Shown: positions 9,651 through 20,012, counted from the first letter of the stretch. The stretch: DNA of 64,000 bases from Marinomonas rhodophyticola (GCF_026113935.1 NZ_JAPEUL010000011.1:124001-188000), one strand, 5' to 3'. The notes: a model not told the origin generated them from the sequence alone. A program made the numbers and translations.

Positions 9651-9971
9651 ATGTTTATTGCCGTTTATGAATTTGAAATCAAAGAAGGTACGGAAGCGTC
9701 TTTTCGTAACGCATGGCTTGACGTTACAAAAGCGATTTATAAACACTGCGGTAGTTTTGGTTCAAGGCTGCACACGTCAGATAAGCCCAATATTTTGGTA
9801 GGTTATGCCCAATGGCCAAGTCGAGAGCAATGGGAAAAAATTAGCGATCTTAACGATGAATCCTACCAGCGTGCACGTAATGAAATGCGTAACTGCCTAG
9901 TTGAATCAAAAACGGTTTACGAACTGGAAGTCTGTGATGATTATCTGCAAACCTCTGTTGCATTGGATTGA
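9651..9971 (+). CDS. antibiotic biosynthesis monooxygenase (ABM) domain protein
   Basis: A 106-residue ferredoxin-like dimeric alpha-beta protein: FIAVYEFEIKEG at the start, a central YAQWPSREQWE and a final beta strand, as in the ABM superfamily. Members range from quinol or heme monooxygenases to proteins of no known activity. A strong AAGGAGAAAAGG precedes the ATG. It stands alone between glycogen phosphorylase and an EAL gene; the 190 bases before it (9461-9650) hold no gene that I can support. Specific function unknown. Confidence 0.75.
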   Translation: MFIAVYEFEIKEGTEASFRNAWLDVTKAIYKHCGSFGSRLHTSDKPNILVGYAQWPSREQWEKISDLNDESYQRARNEMRNCLVESKTVYELEVCDDYLQTSVALD

Positions 9972-10031
9972 TATCCGAGGTTTTATAAATGGTTAGTTTT
10001 CAATTTTTATTTAATTTAGAAGGATCTTCAG

Positions 10032-11429
10032 TTGAAAAGCCTGTGCCGTCAATTCTGTCGTCTTACGAAGGATGATACTTCTAAATGGACACCTACCGGC
10101 CGTCATAATAAGCGAGTGAAGAATCTCATCCTGTTTGGTGGTTTTATCACTGTTTTTTTGAGTGCAGGTTGGGGCGCATATTATTTGAGCGAAGGTACTT
10201 TTTTACTTGCTCTGATTAGTCTACTTTCAGCGACAACAGGAATAGTGATTGTTGTGCTCGGCGTTGCGAATCATCTGCGCAGTGCTGCCATTATTATGAG
10301 TCATGTGCTTTTGTTGACCATTGTATTATCAAGCCTCAGTGATGTGCCTATCGATAATATTCCGCCGTCTATTCATATGAATTTATTGCCTGTCTGCGCG
10401 GCGACTTTTCTTATTTTTCATCGTGAGGGGATCTATCTACGCTTACTATTACCGGTCATGGGTTTACTGCTTTTTCTAGCTCTAGAGCTTAATATAGTTC
10501 CGCTTTCTTGGTCCTATCTAGTTGCTCCTGTTGATGGGCGTTCTGTTGGCGTTTGGATGAACAATATTACCGGTGTAGTGGGTATTAGTATTGTTATCGT
10601 AATGATGCAGTCGGATATGAAAGCACGTAGCACCTTGGAAAGTGATATGCGTTTGGCTATTGCGCGTGGGGAATACCATTTTCACTATCAACCTCAAGTT
10701 GACATTGCTGGACGCATTTTGGGTGTAGAAGCTCTTCTGCGTTGGAATCATCCTACTCGAGGCAATATTCCTCCGTTGGAATTTATTCCGCTTGCCGAAG
10801 AAACAGGACTTATCATTCCCATGGGAGCATGGGGCTTACGCACGGCTTGTGCACAGTTAGCGGAATGGGAACAATCTGAGTTAACAAGTCATTTGACTGT
10901 CTCGGTCAATGTTAGTGCCACACAATTCCGCCAGCCAGACTTTGTTCAAGAGGTTAAGACGATTCTATTATTAAGCGGCGCTACGCCATCTAAACTCAAG
11001 CTGGAACTGACTGAAACGGCATTGGCTGATGATATGGATGTTGTGATTAAAAAAATGAATGCCTTGAAAGACATTGGCGTGACATGGTCATTAGACGACT
11101 TTGGAACGGGTTTTTCTTCGCTAAATTTACTCAAACGTTTACCTTTAGATCAACTCAAAATTGATAAATCCTTTGTCAGCGATTTGCTGTCTGATAAGCG
11201 TAGTTTGTCCATCGTTAATACTATCCTTCATCTTAGCCAAAATTTAAACTTGATGGTGATTGCAGAAGGTGTTGAAAACGAAAAGCAGCTAGCGGCGCTG
11301 CAGTTGATCGGTTGTCAGTTTTATCAGGGGTTTTTATTCAGTCATCCATTGCCGATCTCTGAGCTTAATGACCTAATTGAAGGCCGAGTGGCGACAGGCT
11401 ACATTCGTCGCCACCCCGAGTCGGTGTGA
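10032..11429 (+). CDS. membrane EAL-domain cyclic-di-GMP phosphodiesterase
   Basis: A 465-residue protein with about five to six N-terminal membrane helices (residues ~30-195) and a C-terminal EAL domain (~205-455). The catalytic signatures are intact: GVEALLRWNHP, the NVS strand, LELTETAL, DDFGTGFSSL, LKIDKSFV and AEGVEN, so it should hydrolyse cyclic-di-GMP. There is no GGDEF domain. The start is a TTG eight bases after AAGGA; no ATG in frame fits better. The membrane part is likely a sensor of unknown input. Unlinked to neighbours. Confidence 0.9.
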   Translation: MKSLCRQFCRLTKDDTSKWTPTGRHNKRVKNLILFGGFITVFLSAGWGAYYLSEGTFLLALISLLSATTGIVIVVLGVANHLRSAAIIMSHVLLLTIVLSSLSDVPIDNIPPSIHMNLLPVCAATFLIFHREGIYLRLLLPVMGLLLFLALELNIVPLSWSYLVAPVDGRSVGVWMNNITGVVGISIVIVMMQSDMKARSTLESDMRLAIARGEYHFHYQPQVDIAGRILGVEALLRWNHPTRGNIPPLEFIPLAEETGLIIPMGAWGLRTACAQLAEWEQSELTSHLTVSVNVSATQFRQPDFVQEVKTILLLSGATPSKLKLELTETALADDMDVVIKKMNALKDIGVTWSLDDFGTGFSSLNLLKRLPLDQLKIDKSFVSDLLSDKRSLSIVNTILHLSQNLNLMVIAEGVENEKQLAALQLIGCQFYQGFLFSHPLPISELNDLIEGRVATGYIRRHPESV

Positions 11430-11491
11430 GTATTCATTTAATAGTCACTATTTAGATAGTCACTTCCATTTTTAGATAAAGGAATAATCAG

Positions 11492-12490
11492 ATGCAGCAT
11501 GCTCCTCTTTCCGTGCAAGTGACACGCGGCGGTATTGTTGAAAGCGAACACAGTATTAAGGCGGTTATTGTTTCAAGTACTGGCGAAGTGGTTGAATCTT
11601 GGGGTGATGTAGATGCGTTGGTTTATCCTCGCAGCGCGATAAAAGCCATGCAAGTTTTGGCCTTTATTGAGATGGGAGGAGCTGAACGCTTTGCTTTTAG
11701 TGGGGAAGAAATTGCTATCTGCTGTGCGTCTCATAGTGGCGAGCCAGAGCATGTGGCAACAGTACAAAGCATGTTAGATAAGCTTGCATTGTCTGAAGCC
11801 GACTTTGAATGTGGCTGTCATTGGCCATCCCGCGCTGAGGCAAGTTATGCGCTAGCAAGCGAAGGAAAAAAGCCGAATCAATTGCATAATAATTGCTCTG
11901 GTAAACATGCAGGTATGCTGGGACTAGCCAAATTGCTCGGCGCGCCATCGCAGGGTTACATAGGCATCGATCACCCCGTACAACAGAAGATTGCTGATAC
12001 CATGGCTGAGATGTGTGAGTATGATTACAGCACAGCGCCTTGGTCTCCAGATGGGTGTTCCGCGCCAACATGGGCGATGCCGCTGACTAATCTTGCATTG
12101 TCTTTTGCCAAGTTTGCCTGCCTTGAAAACTTATCGGAAGCGCGCCAAAAAGCCTGTAAAACCTTATATGACGCAGTGGTGAAACATCCTTTTATGGTGG
12201 CGGGAACCGATCGTTATTGCACCGATATGATGACGATATTGCAAAAACGTGTGTTCCTTAAAGTGGGTGCCGAAGGTGTTTATATTGCTGCGATTCCTGA
12301 GCTAAAACTCGCCATTGCGTTAAAGTGCGAAGATGGTGCGGTTCGAGCGGCCGAGTCTGTCATGACGGCCTTATTGGACCATGTTGGCATTACGTCCTTC
12401 GTTGCGGATGACATCATGCAGAAATATCGTTCCGTCACTTTGAAAAATTGGGAAAAGCGTATAACAGGCCAGATCGTTTGCCGAATTTAA
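11492..12490 (+). CDS. asparaginase (AnsA/PF06089 type)
   Basis: A 332-residue enzyme of the rhizobial-type L-asparaginase family, which is unrelated to the E. coli enzymes; converts asparagine to aspartate and ammonia in the cytoplasm. Family blocks: YPRSAIKAMQ, CCASHSGEP, NNCSGKHAGML (Ser-Lys pair), SPDGCSAPTWAMPL and AGTDRYCTDMM. AAGGAATAATCAG precedes the ATG. It lies 25 bases before a YcaQ-like gene on the same strand; a functional link is not obvious. Complete and in frame. Confidence 0.88.
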   Translation: MQHAPLSVQVTRGGIVESEHSIKAVIVSSTGEVVESWGDVDALVYPRSAIKAMQVLAFIEMGGAERFAFSGEEIAICCASHSGEPEHVATVQSMLDKLALSEADFECGCHWPSRAEASYALASEGKKPNQLHNNCSGKHAGMLGLAKLLGAPSQGYIGIDHPVQQKIADTMAEMCEYDYSTAPWSPDGCSAPTWAMPLTNLALSFAKFACLENLSEARQKACKTLYDAVVKHPFMVAGTDRYCTDMMTILQKRVFLKVGAEGVYIAAIPELKLAIALKCEDGAVRAAESVMTALLDHVGITSFVADDIMQKYRSVTLKNWEKRITGQIVCRI

Positions 12491-12515
12491 TAATTGAATA
12501 AGGTTTTACATCAGT

Positions 12516-13744
12516 ATGATTGAGCCTCAAATCTAATAAAGACCTCTCTCGCTTGCGTCGTTTGGCTTTGGCTTCCCAAGGCTTGTTACAAACGAATCTG
12601 TTTGGTAGTGGCTTGGCTGGTGCACGGAAAGCCGTGAGTCATTTAGGTTACGTGCAGATCGATACCATTTCGGTCGTGGAGCGGGCGCATCATCATGTGC
12701 TGCATTCTAGAGTACCTAAGTTCGAACCTTCGATGACCAATCAAATGTTGCTGGATGGGGATATTTTTGAATATTGGTCCCACGCGGCGGCGTTTCTACC
12801 GATTGATGATTTTCGTTTTTCTTTGCCTTACAAGCATGCGATTAAAAGCGGTCAAACTCATTGGAATAAACACCCTGATCGAAAGCTCATGGCTGAATTA
12901 TTAGCGCGTATTCGTGCAGAAGGGCCGTTGCGCTCACGTGATGTCGAAACCAAAACCAGTAATCGTGCTGGTTGGTGGGATTGGAAACCTGCGAAAAAAG
13001 CACTCGAACAGTTGTTTATGGAAGGTGATTTGATGGTGAAAGATCGCGTCGGCTTTCAGAAAAATTATGATCTAACCGAGCGGGTTTTGCCGAATCAGGT
13101 GAATACCCTTATGCCCAGTCTGGACGAGTTTGTGACACACATGCTTGACCAACAGCTGCGTTGTCATGGTTTAGTGTCTCTGAAAGGTCTGACGTATCTA
13201 AGGCGTAATACAGAGCTGCGCAATGCTATGAAAGCCTTGGTCAATGAGCGCTTGGTACAAGGTTTGTTAGAGCAAGTCATGCTAAACAATGGCGAGACAT
13301 ACTTTATTGAAACCGGTGTGTTAGAAGCTCGCTTGCCGAGTATCAACAAACGTTTATTGATTCTTTCGCCCTTTGATAACAGCGTCATTCAGAGAGACCG
13401 ACTTAAAAGCCTGTTTCAGTATGACTATCAGATTGAATGTTATGTGCCAGAGTCTCAAACGCCAGTATGGCTATTTTTCCCTGCCGTTATTGTTTCGTGG
13501 TGAATTCATTGGGCGCATGGATTGCAAAGCCCACCGAAAAGAGCGCCGCTTAGAAATCAAATCTCTGCATTTAGAGTCGCAGCTGGGCGAAAAAGCATTT
13601 GATGATGAGCAAGTCATTAACGCTTTCGTCGAAGCCATCAAAATATTCAGCGAATTTCAACAATGTGATTTTGTCACGCTCACATCAGTTGAACCGAAGT
13701 ATCTTGCTCAAGCGCTTAATAAAGCATTAAACCTAATAGAGTGA
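12516..13744 (+). CDS. YcaQ-type winged-helix protein (DNA crosslink glycosylase family), two frameshifts
   Basis: Family DUF1006/YcaQ; the E. coli member is a DNA glycosylase that unhooks interstrand crosslinks. Three pieces must be joined. The ATG at 12516 reads MIE and is then broken at GAGCCTC (12522-12528); removing one base gives MIELKSNKDLSRLRRLALAS in continuous frame. A second break at GAGTCTC (13450-13456) separates the body, which ends early at 13503, from RQYGYFSLPLLFRGEFIGRM and the rest to 13744. QIDTISVVERAHHHVLHSR and YWSHAAAFLP are family motifs. Total about 408 residues. Breaks are probably sequence errors. Confidence 0.85.
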
Positions 13745-13752
13745 AGTTGTCA

Positions 13753-14217
13753 TTATCCGTTTAAAGGAATTTCAGTTGAGGATTTCACGGTTCGAAGTGA
13801 CACAGAAGTTTGGAATTTTCGGATGTTGGCTTCGGTGTGAAGTACTCGGTCGACAAAGCTTTCATAAGCTTGGATATCCGGCACAGTGACAACCATCATA
13901 AAATCGTAGCTGCCAGTTATTTGGTAGCAATGTCTAACTTCTGGGGCTTTACTCACGACGCGCTTAAAAGCGTCATACACCTCTTTTCGGTCTCGCTCCA
14001 TTTCTACTGACACCAGCAAAGTCAGCTTATTCCCGCTCAATTCTGGATTTACAATAGAGACATCACCCACAATGATGTTGTCATCTCTCAGTCGTTTTAC
14101 TCTTTTATGGCAAGCTGGTGGTGATAAGCCTACTTCTTCGGCCAGTTCCACGTTTGCGATACGATTATTTCGTTGCAAGATGGCTAGGATCTTTCGGTCT
14201 ATTTTGTCTAACTCCAT
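13753..14217 (-). CDS. Lrp/AsnC family transcriptional regulator
   Basis: A 154-residue regulator: N-terminal helix-turn-helix (ELDKIDRKILAILQRNNRIA, then LAEEVGLSPPACHKR) and a RAM domain with GSYDFMMVVTVPD. It is transcribed away from the membrane-protein gene at 14365, sharing a 147-base AT-rich intergenic region, so it probably controls that gene. The effector, likely an amino acid, cannot be told. It meets the YcaQ-like gene tail to tail with 8 bases between. Confidence 0.92.
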   Translation of the reverse strand: MELDKIDRKILAILQRNNRIANVELAEEVGLSPPACHKRVKRLRDDNIIVGDVSIVNPELSGNKLTLLVSVEMERDRKEVYDAFKRVVSKAPEVRHCYQITGSYDFMMVVTVPDIQAYESFVDRVLHTEANIRKFQTSVSLRTVKSSTEIPLNG

Positions 14218-14364
14218 AAATTTCTCAAAATAATAATTATACGAAAGTAAATTTCTTAATAGCTTTTATATTAGAAATATTTAGCGTTATCAATTATTAA
14301 ATTGATCGACATATTTCTTCTTATCTCAATAGACTTCATTTATAAATTGTTTGGAGCAAGATAA

Positions 14365-15343
14365 GTGAATAAACGCATATCCCGTTGGGTTGGACTTTTG
14401 TGGAATGGTCTCTGGAAAGAGATTATTGATGTCACCTGGACGCTTTATAAGATCATGATCCCGATTATTATCGTGATCAAGGTTATTGAAGAGTTTGGTG
14501 GGATAGAGCTGCTAAGTAACTGGTTGAGTCCTGTTATGTCTTTAGTTGGTTTGCCCAGTGAGATGGGCTTGGTTTGGGCAACAACGCTCGTTACCAATAT
14601 GTACGCTGGGCTTGTGGTATTTATGAGTTTAGATGCTGACTTAACCGTCGCTCAAGTCTCTATTTTAGGAACGTTATTACTGCTCGCACACTCATTGCCA
14701 GTAGAAGTGGCGGTGGCAAAAAAAGCTGGCGTTGGGATTGTTGCGACACTGGTGATTCGTCTTGGTGGTGGATTATTAATGGGGTGGATACTTCACCACA
14801 TTTATCAAAGCGGAGATCTATTAAACACAACTGCGCAGACTGTTTGGAAACATATACCAACCAGTGATCCTAGCTATATAGCGTGGGCGCTTGACCAACT
14901 TCAAAGTCTTGCGATGATTTTTGTGGTGATCGCTGCGTTAATGACTCTGTTACGTTTGCTGAAATTACTTGGCATCGAAAAGCTGATGGCAATATTGCTT
15001 AGAGCCAGTTTTGTCTGTGCTTGGTATCAGCCGAGAAGCCACCAACTTGACGATTGTTGGCATCACACTAGGTGTTTCTTTTGGTGGCGGTTTGCTTATT
15101 AATGAGGCAAAACGAGGACACATTTCCCCACGGGATATTTTCGTCGCCATGATGCTACTCAATCTACTTCATAGCTTGATTGAAGACACCCTGCTGATTC
15201 TGTTAATTGGCGCGGACTTTATGACTATTTTCTGGGGACGGATCGCCTTTGCTGTGACCGTGATTGGGATTCTAGTCTTTGTCCTCAAGCGAATGGATGA
15301 AAGTACCTGTCGTAAATATTTTTATAAAAAGATAAGTGATTAG
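14365..15343 (+). CDS. nucleoside-recognition (Gate) domain membrane protein, frameshifted
   Basis: An integral membrane protein of about 325 residues in two similar halves, each with gate-type helices (LPVEVAVAKKAG in the first, VSFGGGLLINEAKRG in the second), like the spore-maturation/YjiH nucleoside-recognition family. The first frame stops at 15102 with a meaningless tail. Removing one base in AGAGCC (15001-15006) joins LLRPVLSVLGISREATNLTI and carries the frame to 15343. GTG start with GGAG eight bases before. Divergent from an Lrp regulator; probably a small-molecule exporter or channel, substrate unknown. Confidence 0.8.
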
Positions 15344-15346
15344 AAT

Positions 15347-16258
15347 CTAAACCATGGGCTGGTTTTTGGCTAACCTCGATTGCAACCATTTTTTAAAACG
15401 AATGGCAGCTTGGTTAGTTTGCAATCGCTTGGGTATAACCAAGTAGTAATGTAATCCTGAGAGGGGGATTGCCATTTCCTCCGTCCCTTGGATTAGCCAA
15501 GTGTTTTTCACTGAGTTTGCGGCAGCGAGTTGGCTAATGAGGGCAATGCCTTGTCCAGAAAGTGCCGCCTGAGCGGTTAGATTTTCGTCGTTGAAATAGC
15601 GAATATTTGTTTGAGAGCCGACGACGATACTTTTTATCGCTTCCTCTATGCCTAAATTAGGTAGGTTTGGATTCTTCCATTGAGTGCAGAAGAGTACAAC
15701 TTCAGACGGATTTTCACTGTATTTTTTCCAATAGTCTGGTGTCGCAAAGAAGCCAATTGATTCTTGAATTAAAGGTTGATAAATAAGTGTCTTAGTTTCA
15801 GGTTGTTTAGGCGGTTCTCCGTAGCGAATTGCCATGTCTACACGTCTATCATGTTCTATATCTATGAGCGCTTCTTCTGCTCTTATTTGAATATCTATGT
15901 CTGGGTGTTGCTGCTGAAAGTCGGCAAGATTGGGGACTAACCACATAGCTGCAAACGAGCTGGTTGTGCTGATGGTTAATGTGCGAGGAGAGCCTTTTAA
16001 TTGATTTACTGTTGATAGTAAATTTTGCAGGGATTGATTGGCTGATTCAGCCAATAATTCGCCTTCTATTGTTAACGTCACCGCTCGTGTTTTTCGTTCA
16101 AACAGCCTTACTGTTAAGCTGTCTTCAAGTGCTCTTATTTGATGAGAAATCGCCGTAGGTGTCACATTTAGTTCATTGGCGGCGTCTTTAAAGCTGTTTA
16201 ATCGAGCAGCGGATTCAAAGGCTTTAATAGCATTTAACGAGGGGAGTTGCTGAAACAT
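15347..16258 (-). CDS. LysR family regulator (GcvA-like)
   Basis: A 303-residue LysR protein. It opens MFQQLPSLNAIKAFESAARL, the GcvA-subgroup start, with the helix-turn-helix over residues ~20-45 (ELNVTPTAISHQIRALED) and the substrate-binding domain after residue 90. It is transcribed away from the azoreductase gene at 16374 with 115 bases between, the classic LysR arrangement, so azoreductase is the likely target. Complete and in frame. Confidence 0.92.
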   Translation of the reverse strand: MFQQLPSLNAIKAFESAARLNSFKDAANELNVTPTAISHQIRALEDSLTVRLFERKTRAVTLTIEGELLAESANQSLQNLLSTVNQLKGSPRTLTISTTSSFAAMWLVPNLADFQQQHPDIDIQIRAEEALIDIEHDRRVDMAIRYGEPPKQPETKTLIYQPLIQESIGFFATPDYWKKYSENPSEVVLFCTQWKNPNLPNLGIEEAIKSIVVGSQTNIRYFNDENLTAQAALSGQGIALISQLAAANSVKNTWLIQGTEEMAIPLSGLHYYLVIPKRLQTNQAAIRFKKWLQSRLAKNQPMV

Positions 16259-16373
16259 AAAGGCACTCTATGGGTGAGAATAACTACTTTATAGGAAAAA
16301 TAAGACCATTTGTCACTAAAACGATTGCCGAACACACTATGCCTACTAACTATCAATGAGAGAGGCATTAAAC

Positions 16374-17033
16374 ATGAAAAACATCTTACATATCGATTCC
16401 AGTGTGCGTCGTACTGATAATTCGACGGCAAGCTATAATTCGATCTCGAAGTCATTTGGGCGTTGTTTTATAGATGCATGGCTGAGTAAAAATCATCAGG
16501 ACAAGGTGGTTTATCGCGATCTTGGTCTTAATCCTCCAACTTTTATCAGTCAAGATTGGATTGCCGCAGCATTTACCCCAGAGCAGAAAAGAAGTGAATC
16601 ACAGCAATTCGCCTTGGTTGAATCAGATACTTATTTTGATGAAATGGCTAAGGCCGATGTCATTGTGATTACCGCCCCCATGTATAACTACGGAATGCCA
16701 GCGGTATTGAAAGCATGGTTTGATCAAATGTTGAGGGTAAATAAAACCTTTACCTTTGATTTGGCTCGAGGGGATTTTCCGATTGAACCTATCTTGTCCG
16801 GAAAGACCTTAGTATTACTGACGTCATCCGGTGAGTTTGGATTTGGTGTTGGTGGTGTACGCGAACAGATGAATCATCTTGGTCCGCACATCAAAGAATT
16901 GGCCAAGTACTTGGGCGTTGATACATTTTACGAAATTGGTTCGGAATACCAAGAGTTTGCAGATGACCGTCATGCTTCGTCGGTCAAAAAAGCAAAGCAA
17001 GACATTGCTGCTTTAGTAAACCGGTTGAGCTGA
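16374..17033 (+). CDS. azoR: FMN-dependent NADH-azoreductase family protein
   Basis: A 219-residue flavodoxin-like quinone/azo reductase. Family blocks: NILHIDSSVRR for FMN phosphate, MYNYGMPAVLKAWFDQ and TSSGEFGFG. The upstream ATG at 16356 is rejected because AGAGG lies eight bases before 16374 and the family begins MKNIL. Insertion-like stretch SYNSISKSFGRCF near residues 17-32 is longer than I recall for the family. Such enzymes reduce quinones and protect against thiol stress. Divergent LysR regulator next door. Confidence 0.88.
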   Translation: MKNILHIDSSVRRTDNSTASYNSISKSFGRCFIDAWLSKNHQDKVVYRDLGLNPPTFISQDWIAAAFTPEQKRSESQQFALVESDTYFDEMAKADVIVITAPMYNYGMPAVLKAWFDQMLRVNKTFTFDLARGDFPIEPILSGKTLVLLTSSGEFGFGVGGVREQMNHLGPHIKELAKYLGVDTFYEIGSEYQEFADDRHASSVKKAKQDIAALVNRLS

Positions 17034-17045
17034 TTTGCTATGATT

Positions 17046-17090
17046 AAAAAACCGCATGGGAGCCATTCAGCTCTCATACGGATTTTAAAT
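17046..17090. terminator. terminator hairpin between azoR and dctM
   Basis: Imperfect inverted repeat AAAACCGCATGGGAGC / GCTCTCATACGGATTTT with a 6-base loop. A and T runs on both sides suit termination from both convergent genes. Confidence 0.65.
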
Positions 17091-17137
17091 CAATGAATTG
17101 TTTTAAACCCCAAAGTTATTCATTCAAAACTATCCAT

Positions 17138-18436
17138 TCAAAGCCCAAATAATGATGGCAAGTACAAGGTGATGATCGGTACGTAGGAGATAACAGCAAG
17201 CAAGCTGAAAAGCACTAAGTAAAAGGGTGCGAGGGCGACGATGACTTTTTCCACTTTCACCTTGGCAACGGTAGCCCCGACGAATAAGCCGGTCCCGACA
17301 GGTGGTGTAATAGTGCCGATGGCGAGGTTGAAGATCATAACGACGCCAAAGTGCACAGGGTCGTAGCCAACTTTCATGGCAATCGGTAGCAAGATCGGCG
17401 TGAAAATTAGAATCGCCGGCCCAATGTCCATAAAGCAGCCAACAACCAACAATAAAATATTGATGATCAGCATAACCATGATGGGGTCGTTAGAAATTCC
17501 TAGAATCAAAGCGGATATCGCGGTTGGAATGCCAGTAAACGCCATGGCGAAAGACAAGGTAGCTGACGCTGCCAACAGCAACATGATGGTGCCAGTAATG
17601 TGAGACGTCTCGATTAGAAACTTAGGAAGTGCTTTAAGTGGTGTGGTCTTGTGGATGAAAAATGCCAAAATCATGGTATAAATGACCGCAATGCCAGAGG
17701 CTTCCACCGGTGTTACCACGCCCATAACAATCCCACCAATAATAAAGACAATTAAGAACAAGCTAGGAATAGCATCCAGCGTGATTTTAACCGCTTCTTT
17801 AAAAGGTACTCGATCAGACAAAGGATATTTGCGTTTTTTGGCAATAATAACGGTGACCAGTACCAAGCCTAATGCCCAAATAATACCTGCGACGGCACCC
17901 CCTAAAAACAAAGCCGCTACTGATGTACCACCAGACACCAAGGAGTAAATGATAAAGGCCGTCGTCGGTGGCACCAACATGCCCGTTGGTGCAGAGGCAA
18001 TATTAACCGCTGCAGCAAAAGCTCGGTCGTAACCTTCTTTGGCTTGAATCGGCACCATCACACTACCAATGGAAGTCGATGCGGCAATCGCAGAACCCGA
18101 AATACAACCAAACAATACATTACCGGCGATGTTGGTTTGCGCTAAGGAACCAGGAATGCGTCCTGCCAGTAGCTTAGCGAAATTCACCAAACGAATAGCG
18201 ATACCACCGGAGTTCATAATCACTCCAGAGAGAATAAAAAATGGTACGGCTAATAATGAAAAACTGTCCAAGCTGGCGACCATTTTTTGCGCTGATGTGA
18301 AGAGCGCCATATCGACGGGTACCATCATGGTAACAGCGGCTAAAGACGATGCCACCAGTGCAATCGCTAAAGGCAATCCTAAAAGAGACAGGATCGAAAA
18401 GGTAATAATCAGCACTAAGCTTGCTTCACCTGCCAT
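17138..18436 (-). CDS. dctM: TRAP transporter large permease (DctM)
   Basis: A 432-residue inner-membrane protein with about 12 hydrophobic helices, the ion-coupled transport subunit. Family blocks GSAIAASTSIGSVMVPIQ, SAPTGMLVPPT and the C-terminal TPPVGTGLFVGA are intact. It is last in the order GH105-dctP-dctQ-dctM; dctQ stops two bases before its ATG. Given the GH105 hydrolase at the head of the operon and rhamnose genes alongside, the cargo is probably an unsaturated uronyl-rhamnose oligosaccharide or a uronate. Confidence 0.93.
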   Translation of the reverse strand: MAGEASLVLIITFSILSLLGLPLAIALVASSLAAVTMMVPVDMALFTSAQKMVASLDSFSLLAVPFFILSGVIMNSGGIAIRLVNFAKLLAGRIPGSLAQTNIAGNVLFGCISGSAIAASTSIGSVMVPIQAKEGYDRAFAAAVNIASAPTGMLVPPTTAFIIYSLVSGGTSVAALFLGGAVAGIIWALGLVLVTVIIAKKRKYPLSDRVPFKEAVKITLDAIPSLFLIVFIIGGIVMGVVTPVEASGIAVIYTMILAFFIHKTTPLKALPKFLIETSHITGTIMLLLAASATLSFAMAFTGIPTAISALILGISNDPIMVMLIINILLLVVGCFMDIGPAILIFTPILLPIAMKVGYDPVHFGVVMIFNLAIGTITPPVGTGLFVGATVAKVKVEKVIVALAPFYLVLFSLLAVISYVPIITLYLPSLFGL

Positions 18437-18438
18437 GT

Positions 18439-18957
18439 CTATTCTCCCATACTGAGTGATTTTTTGATGTCGTCTACAGGTGCTTCATCGGCAGGTGTTT
18501 TGATGACATCAATCAAATTTAAAATGGCGTACAAAATCAACAACACACCGCACACGGGCAGCGCGGCATAAAAACTCGACATTGGCAGTTGTAATACCGC
18601 TGTGAGCTGTTTGGACGAGATCTGCATACTATGTAAGCCACCCATGATCAGCACATAGACGCTGAAAATAATAAAACTGATTGGAGCCAACAGCTTAAGA
18701 AATTTGCGAAACCTACCACGCGCAATATCGCGCAGTAGGTCAATGGCCATGTGGGAACCACGGCCAGCAGAATAAGCGGCTCCTAACAGAGACAACCAGA
18801 CCAATCCCAGTCGCAACAATTCTTCGGTATAGGTTGAAGGATCGTTAAATACGTAGCGACTGATCACTTGCCAGCATAGTACACCGACCATGCTGAGCAG
18901 TAAGAGTGAGCAACTTGTCCCCAAAAATATATCTAGGAAACGTCTTATGGTTGGCAT
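18439..18957 (-). CDS. dctQ: TRAP transporter small permease (DctQ)
   Basis: A 172-residue membrane protein with four helices. The family segment FNDPSTYTEELLRLGLVWLS and the GRGSHMAIDLL block identify DctQ. Its ATG overlaps the restored stop codon of dctP by one base (TAATG), indicating translational coupling, and it is followed two bases later by dctM. Confidence 0.93.
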   Translation of the reverse strand: MPTIRRFLDIFLGTSCSLLLLSMVGVLCWQVISRYVFNDPSTYTEELLRLGLVWLSLLGAAYSAGRGSHMAIDLLRDIARGRFRKFLKLLAPISFIIFSVYVLIMGGLHSMQISSKQLTAVLQLPMSSFYAALPVCGVLLILYAILNLIDVIKTPADEAPVDDIKKSLSMGE

Positions 18958-19944
18958 TACTTTGGCTCCGCTTGCTGGCGAATTGCTTCGTAGACCTTAT
19001 ATTTTTCAGGCTCAGATTTGAGGCTCGTCGTACATAGGCTGTACGGCGGCTTGGAATTCGCTGATATCTGGGTAATAAAAGGTCACACCAAATTGCTTTT
19101 CACTGGTCTCTTTGGCGTCATTGACCGCTTGCGCCCATACTTGCTTATGGAATTCTGTGGATTCTTTTGCGGCTTCTCTCACCGCCGTTTGTTGGTCTGG
19201 ATTCAAACGCTGCATGGTCGCGTTAGATATCAATAGTACATCTGGTACCCTTGAGTGCAGGTCATAGGAAAAATGTTTAGCGACCTCGGCGTGGCGAGCA
19301 ATGGTCAAGGCAAACTCGTTGTTTTCTGCGCCATCTAATACGCCCTGTTGAATAGACGAATAGACGTCAGCTTGCCCCATAGCGATAGGCGATCCGCCGA
19401 GCATTTTGACCATTTTAATAGAGGTTGGACTTTGCATGACGCGTATTTTTAGACCCTTAAGGTCGTCCACGCTGCGGATGATTTTTTCGGACGTATAAAA
19501 GCTGCGTGCGCCGCTGTCGTAGTAGGTTAGCCCTAAAATGCCTTGGTCTTTTGAAGACTCATAAATTGGTGTAGTGATGTCTGGATTGTCCATGACTTTG
19601 TAAAAATGCGCTTGGCTGTCAAACAGATAAGGCATAGAGAAAACGCCATAAACTGGGGCAAAACTTTCCATGAGGCCACCACTGACTTTGGTCATATCCA
19701 ATAAGCCTGCTTGTAGTAGTTCGACCATTTCCCGCTCGCCACCCAGTTGGCTGTCAGGGAAAAAGGTGACGGTGACATCGCCTTGGGTTTTTTGATCGAC
19801 CAATTCAGCAAATTTTTTCATTGCTTCAACGGTTGGAGTGGCGTTGCTGGCATAACCGAAGCGCAAATTTTCCGCGTAGGCTGATGCAGACGTTATTCCC
19901 AAGCCAATAAGGGTTAATGCGGTACTAAGTCGTTTAAGTTTCAT
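18957..19944 (-). CDS. dctP: TRAP transporter substrate-binding protein (DctP), frameshifted at the C-terminus
   Basis: Periplasmic binding protein with signal peptide (residues ~1-24, cut after ASAYA). Family blocks: GGEREMVELLQ, YDSGARSFYTSEK, LKIRVMQSPT (the conserved Arg that binds the carboxylate) and GAENNEFA. The first frame stops at 19012 after YDEPQI. Removing one base in GAGGCTC (19020-19026, plus strand) gives YDELKSEPEKYKVYEAIRQQ and a stop at 18957-18959, coupled to dctQ. About 328 residues. The conserved Arg fits a carboxylated ligand such as a uronate-containing sugar. Confidence 0.92.
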
Positions 19945-20012
19945 TTTCTTATCCTTTTTATCTTTATTGTCGTTTTAAGAAATAGAGGGTTCGTTTTTTC
20001 CCTAGCGGATTG

